A stretch of DNA of 64,000 nt, taken from assembly GCA_022036555.1 (NCBI GenBank), contig CM039126.1, positions 7,546,079 through 7,610,078 on the forward strand, read 5' to 3'. The DNA comes from Microstegium vimineum. Taxonomy: Eukaryota > Streptophyta > Magnoliopsida > Poales > Poaceae. The position numbers and the translations under genes are program-made. Below, piece by piece: positions 58,290-64,000 of the stretch (the first letter of the stretch is position 1; every line of letters starts with the position of its first letter). The notes beneath the pieces are model-generated. The model worked only from the letters and a program-made list of their open reading frames with translations, was not told the origin of the DNA and made no database searches.

Positions 58290-58297
58290 TATAAATA
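58290..58297 (+). promoter_or_regulatory. TATA box of PKL
   Basis: TATAAATA in GGCGGTATAAATAGCCCC lies 175 bp upstream of the ATG at 58465, predicting a 5' UTR of about 145 bases. Confidence 0.65.
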
Positions 58298-58464
58298 GCC
58301 CCTCTTCGCTCCTCGCCGCTCCCCAAACCCACCAAACCCTAGCCCGCTTAGCGGCGGCGGTGCTAGAGGTGGAACGAGAGCTTGGCGGAGGCAGCGAGGG
58401 TGGCGCTGCTTGCTCGCTCACTGGGTTTCTATCCCGTACCGCGTCGAACGACAGCTGCGCGACG

Positions 58465-61400
58465 ATGAGCAGCCTTGTGGAGCGGCTGCGCGTGCGGTCG
58501 GAGAGGCGGCCGCGGTACGCGCTCGACGAGTCCGACGACGACCTCCCGCTGCGCGCTGTGGTCGGAAAGGGGAAAGATCGACAGAACGACGCGCCTGCTG
58601 AGCGGATCGAGCGCGAGGACACGGTATGGCTGATCGGGGGCTCGCTTCTCTGTGCTTGCTGTCGAGAATTTTGCTGAGGCTGGGTGGTAGCTAATGCATT
58701 TTTGGGGAATTGGGCCTATTATTGCTAGGATTTGTGCTTTGCATTGAGGGTTGTGTTGCTACTTGCTAGATGTCTAAAACTATTGCAGAACGGGAGGAAA
58801 CAGTTTTGCAATTCCGTGTGGAGCTCTAAATGTTTAGGATGCACTATCCTGACTTCCAATCTCCTCTAGTCCATGTGATTTTGTTTTTTAATCTTGTTTC
58901 TTTTCTATCTAAATAATCCTGTAGTTTTAGTTGGTTCATCCTTATTTTGTATGTGCAGAAAGAAGAAGCTTGCCAACGATGTGGAAAAAGTGATAATCTA
59001 GTCTCTTGTTCAACATGTACATATACATTTCATAGAAAATGCTTGGTTCCTTGCTTAAACATCACATCTGATAAATGGAGCTGCCCGGAATGTGTATGTC
59101 TTTGCCTCATCATACACCCTCCTTTCAGTTTACGCTTGATACTGTTGGTATAACAATTCACCTTGTTTGTTATCTTCAGGTAAGTCCATTAACAGAGATG
59201 GAGAGGATTCTAGATATTGAAATACTGGAAGACCCTCGTGAAGATTCTAGTTCCACAGAGCCTCGATCAAAGAAGGTGGAGCGGTATCTTATCAAGTGGA
59301 AAGGATTATCATACATTCACTGCTCTTGGTAGTTACTTGCTCACTACATGATTATATTTCTCTGTACTCTACTATTAATTATTATCTCTCTTCAAAAACC
59401 AGGGTTTCTGAAAAAGAATATTCAGAAGCTGCGAATATACACCCTCGTTTGAGGACTAGGTTGAATAACTTCAGAAGGCAAAAGGAAGCCATGAAAAAAG
59501 AAGCAGAAAGATCTGGTGAGGACATTGTTCCAATTAGATCGGAGTGGACAACTGTTGACAGGATCCTTGCTAGCAGGTATGCAGGGTAATTTAACAACAG
59601 ACAACTTATATGCATGGTGCTTCGCTACTTTTACCTTGTATATAGTGGATTGTTGTTACTGAACACTAATACGATTTTCTGTTAGATATGTAGTGACTCG
59701 TATCACTATTGTGATTTTTTAATCTGGTGCTCCAGCTTTTTCTTTGGTGAATTATTGAATTAGCATATGCATGTAGTTTCATGTCAAGTAACTTGTCATG
59801 CATATTGCTATTGTCAATGCATACTCCATTTACAGGGCTCTTATTTCCTACTGGTTATGTGAATAAGTCAGTCATATGAACCTCATGTGATGGGAATCTA
59901 TTCCATGATCTAGAATGAAGTCTGGTATCCAATTACTCATGATAAATCATGCCTTCCACTTCAGTTTTCATATTGCTAATTTTCCATGTCATGATGGTCT
60001 CACCCATCTAGATGCCCATTTACCATCTTCCTTGCATATATCCACTACTTTCCATTTACCAGAGGTCTGGCATATTGAGATTTTATTTTTTACATTATTT
60101 AATTAATGGACAGAAAAAACTCTGGCGAGCGGGAGTACTATGTTAAATGGAATGAACTTACATATGAGGAATGTACATGGGAAAATGAGTCTGACATTTC
60201 GGCGTTCCAACCTGAGATTGAACGCTTCAATGAGATCCAGTCCAGGCGTAAGAAAGCTGGTGAAAGGGGCAAGGCCATTCGGGAGCCACGGCAATTCAAG
60301 GAGAGCCCTACGTTTCTTTCTGGTGGTATGTGTTATGAATCAACATTATGCTGCTATTAAATACAAATTATTCCTGGATATTAATTTTCAGCTGACTGTA
60401 ATTCTTGGATCTATTATTTCCATGAATGGTGATTTTGATGTTTTTTTGAAGGCACGCTACATCCCTATCAGCTTGAAGGTTTAAACTTCTTGCGCTATTC
60501 GTGGTTTCATAACAAACGCGTAATCCTTGGTGATGAGATGGGTCTTGGTAAGAGATGCTTATATTGTAAGGACAAAGGTTTTTGTTCAAGTGTTGTTTTG
60601 GGATTTGAGAAAACGATGACAATTGCAGGGAAGACAATACAGAGTATTGCTTTTCTGGCCTCACTGTTTGGAGACAACTTTGGTCCACATCTGGTTGTTG
60701 CCCCCCTCTCAACCCTGCGGAATTGGGAGCGTGAATTTGCAACTTGGGCACCTCAAATGAATGTTGTATGTGGATCAAACTAATTTGAAACCCATATTGT
60801 GTGTAATTTGGACAGACTTATATCCCCTTAATACTTTTTCCTTATTGTGGACAGGTAATGTATTTTGGAGCTGCTGCTTCTCGTGAGATTATTAAGAAGC
60901 ACGAGTTCTATTACATCAAAGAGAACCTGAAGAAGCTGAAGAAAAAGAAATCATCTCCATCTAATGAACAAAAGAAGCAGTCAAGAATAAGATTTGATGT
61001 CTTATTGACGTCTTATGAGATGATCAACATGGACTCATCTGTTCTAAAAAACATAGAATGGGAATGCTTGGTAATATTTTGATTCAGCATCATTTCTGTC
61101 CAGCTGTGTCCATACATAGCATGTTTTAAGGTTTAATTAACTTGTTTCCAATCCATATGTTGTGCCAGGTTGTGGATGAGGGGCATCGGTTGAAAAACAA
61201 AGATTCCAAGTTGTTTGGTCTACTTAAAGATTATAACACCAAACATCGTGTTCTATTAACAGGGACCCCAGTCCAGGTTACTTCTTTATATACATTGTCA
61301 TGCCTGAGCTATATGGAAAAATTATGCATTTCACTTTACCAATACATATCTGGCAAATTGGAAGTATTCCTGCGACAATATTTGCCTAGAAATCCAACAG

Positions 61401-64000
61401 TGCCTTGTACCTTCTAGCTCTCCTTGTTGGCAATTTTATGCTTGCTAAGTTTTTGTTTTACTGGCTAATTCCAGAATCCGGGTATTTTAGTAATGTTTGT
61501 AACTATCTTCCTTATCAAACAAATCAGGACGCAATAGTATATTTGTTGAATCCAAAATCTGCTTATGTGAAATAAGAAATGGCACTTTTACACAACTGTG
61601 TATTTTGAGATGCTATTTATGAATCATGTCTGCAAATTAAGCGCATTAGCTTTGCATGAGCGTTGATCCTATACTAGGTGAGGTGACATCATTTATTTGA
61701 GAGCACATTTGTTAGTTATTCAATTCATTTGTTAATAACTATGTCATCACTATCTTCTTGAGTTTCTTTTCACTATTCTTACGTATGCTGTTCCTTGTTG
61801 TACTAGTGTCTGTTGACCACGAACATTTTTTTTGCAAGTGTTTTAACTTGATGTTCGTTTTCCTCTTTTTTCAGAACAACCTTGATGAGCTTTTCATGCT
61901 TATGCACTTCCTTGAGGGTGAAAGTGTAAGATTTCGTGCTTCTTGGATGCTCAATTTTTTTTTTCATTTAGTTCATGTAACTCTGTTGTCTGTTAGTGAT
62001 GGTCTACTTTCTGTAGCTTCTGTGGCCTTTTTCTTCCTTATACATATGTCTCAATTAGCAATAGAGAATCCTTATTATTGAATTGCTTTGGTAGGGCCTA
62101 GGATATGAATGACTGTTTGTGTAAACCACACTATGATTACTTGTTCTGATATACTTTTATACAAGGAGCTGTTGTCGTTATGGTGATGCTTGTTGTTTAT
62201 CATTTGTCCTAGTGATCTATAATGCTGTTGTCAGTTGTTACTATGTTATATGAGCCTACTATGTTCTTAACTGTCAGTTGGCTGGGTAAATACCATAAGG
62301 TACTCTTGTGAAACCTCCCATAAAATTGAAGTCTCTGTTGACATTGAATTTTGGAACTGTATCAATGGAGTATTCATGAAAACAAATTTTCTGCAGGTGC
62401 AAGAAAAAATATGATTAAATAAGGTTTAAGATAGTGAAATACTGTATGTATAACTGAACCATCGTAATATACCGCTTCTATTAATTCTTACTGGCACAGT
62501 GGCACTATGTTAATTGGATCACTGAGTTTGTTGAACCCCAAACCCTTTCTGCTTGGTAAAAGAAAACATTTTGATGCATAGCAATTGTTCTATTTGACAA
62601 CCTAAACTCGTTTTCTCCTGAAACTATTTATAGACTGATGTGACATGCTTATGTCTGTATTCTGCAGTTTGGGAGTATAACTGATCTCCAAGAAGAGTTC
62701 AAGGATATAAACCAAGATAAGCAAATTGAGAAGCTTCACGGAATGCTGAAGCCACATCTTCTTCGAAGTGAGTATCTACTTCACCTTTTCATATTTTGGC
62801 TAGGCAGTGCTGCTGATATCAAATTGAATAATTTATTTAATTGGTTGCCATTGTTAAAAGAATCTAAAACTTATTGCAACCTTGTCATGCCTGTGGTACA
62901 AATAGGATTCAAGAAGGATGTTATGAAAGAACTTCCTCCAAAAAAGGAATTGATTTTACGAGTTGAGTTGACAAGCAAACAGAAGGAGTACTATAAGGCA
63001 ATTCTCACCAAGAATTATGAAGTGTTAGCCCGTCGTAATGGTGGAAATGTAATAGCTTGTTTTGATTTTCATTTAATTGGTTATATATCTTCCTTTACTG
63101 GATTTACAATTTTTATTGTTTTGTTACAGACATCTCTAATGAACGTTGTAATGGAGTTGCGCAAACTCTGTTGCCATGGATTCATGATTGACGAACCTGA
63201 TTTTGAACCTGCCAATCCAGAAGAAGGTTTAAGGTGTGCACAGGTTCTTGTTTATTAACTGTCTTCTATTTTGTTTCACTAAGTTTGTTTAGTTCATCTT
63301 TGCTGTGATTGTTATTTGTTTGGCCTATGTGGTTTCATGTTTTTTTTTATTGTATACTCATTCTTCTTAGTTCACTCATAGGTTTTGTTCTTGTTCTTTT
63401 ACAAATGTTGTTGCTGGTGTATGATAATCACTTGGAACTGCTAGTGTCCATAGGAGGAGTACTTGGTATCACTAACCTTTTAAGCTTGCTTGACTATAAA
63501 GACACCTCATCATATTGGAGTTGTCCATTGTTTGTTTCTCTCTGATCTTCTCGTTGAACATGCTCTAAAGTGTGTCAACGAAAAACATAAGCGAGTTTGT
63601 TGCCAATTATTTTGGCCGAGATTTAGCTGTAATAGATATGTTGATAATAGTCGTAGTATCCATTCTAATTTGAGTATAACTTCTGTATCCACCCATTAGA
63701 ATGCTTCTTTGAGTAATTTTTAAAATTGTTCATATGCTGAACTGGATTAACTTATTTTTTATTTAGCTACCTTTCAAGCTTGAGTACATCTGCTGAGCTG
63801 TATTTTTACTCCACAATTCTTTTTCTTAGATGTCACTGCTATCTTGATTCTTTGAATTTGCAGGAGGCTTCTAGATTCATCAGGTAAGATGCAGCTGCTG
63901 GACAAGATGATGGTGAAACTGAAAGAGCAGGGTCATAGAGTTCTAATTTATTCACAGTTCCAGCACATGTTGGACTTGCTGGAGGACTATTTAAGTCACA
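58465..64000 (+). CDS. PKL: CHD3-type chromatin remodeller PICKLE, 5' part (14 exons, continues past the window)
   Basis: Exons: 58465..58623, 58959..59093, 59180..59328, 59403..59576, 60114..60325, 60452..60547, 60629..60765, 60855..61070, 61169..61276, 61875..61925, 62668..62767, 62906..63048, 63130..63233, 63864..>64000; all phases agree, giving 640 residues so far. Order: MSSLVERLRVRSERRPRY start, PHD finger at about residues 54-98 (CQRCGKSDNLVSC, CPEC), chromodomain 1 (RYLIKWKGLSYIHCSW), chromodomain 2 (EYYVKWNELTYEECTWE), then SNF2 ATPase: HPYQLEGLNFLR, DEMGLGKT (motif I, split by intron 6), APLSTLRNWEREF (Ia), DEGH (II), LLTGTP (III), and QGHRVLIYSQFQHMLDLLED starting the helicase C lobe. 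PKL is a nuclear ATP-dependent nucleosome remodeller that represses embryonic genes and supports H3K27me3. GTPVQ replaces the common GTPLQ, and CCHGFM replaces CCHPYM. The C-terminal half lies beyond the window. Confidence 0.95.

Noticed and set aside
58027..58464. Upstream in-frame-looking start for PKL
   Set aside because: The frame from 58027 runs through the TATA box and the 5' UTR and is not the PKL frame; the conserved N-terminus starts at the ATG at 58465.

Overview
The window is plant nuclear DNA, almost certainly from a grass (Poaceae; the repeat families and GC-rich coding exons suggest a panicoid). It carries four split host genes, all on the + strand. They are a 94-residue conserved membrane protein (coding exons 3246-3750), a seven-exon bHLH transcription factor of the LRL/RHL1 type (8128-11190), a single-exon RTF2 homologue broken by one frameshift (12277-13346), and the first 14 coding exons of a PICKLE-type CHD3 chromatin remodeller (58465 to beyond the window end). 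From memory, rice chromosome 6 has an RHL1-type bHLH gene close to a CHD3 gene; if so, this is a conserved block in which about 45 kb of mobile DNA has pushed RTF2 and PKL apart.

Layout: 1-1266 is an LTR piece of a Gypsy family seen again later. 1267-13.6 kb is the gene-dense part, salted with small elements: an Au-like SINE with target duplications, a palindrome-rich MITE, Stowaway-like and Tourist-like MITEs, and a hAT-type element 135 bp upstream of the bHLH TATA box. 13.6-19.3 kb is decayed repeat DNA with a Tourist-like MITE and an 871-bp hAT element with a perfect 8-bp duplication. 19.3-21.1 kb is a solo LTR with a perfect 5-bp duplication.

21433-50761 is a three-layer nest. Copia A (Sirevirus-like, about 9.8 kb without its inserts) is the host. 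Gypsy B (28147-42085, Tat-like, on the - strand) is inserted in its RNase H codons, flanked by GAAAG. Copia C (42382-47958, gag only) is inserted just after the RNase H stop, flanked by CACCC. Gypsy B carries an extra multi-exon gene on the opposite strand from gag-pol, with its own TATA box and spliceosomal-looking introns; it is the most unusual object in the window. 50.8-56 kb holds older Gypsy and Copia remnants with further MITEs, and 56.4-56.9 kb is a GC-rich gene-5'-end-like stretch with no convincing gene.

The PKL model is well supported: all 13 internal introns are GT-AG, phases agree, and the exons encode PHD finger, tandem chromodomains and SNF2 ATPase motifs in the expected order. 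All retroelement coding regions are broken by stops or frameshifts and are annotated as pseudogenes. Positions were read by eye; boundaries of degraded repeats may be off by a few bases.
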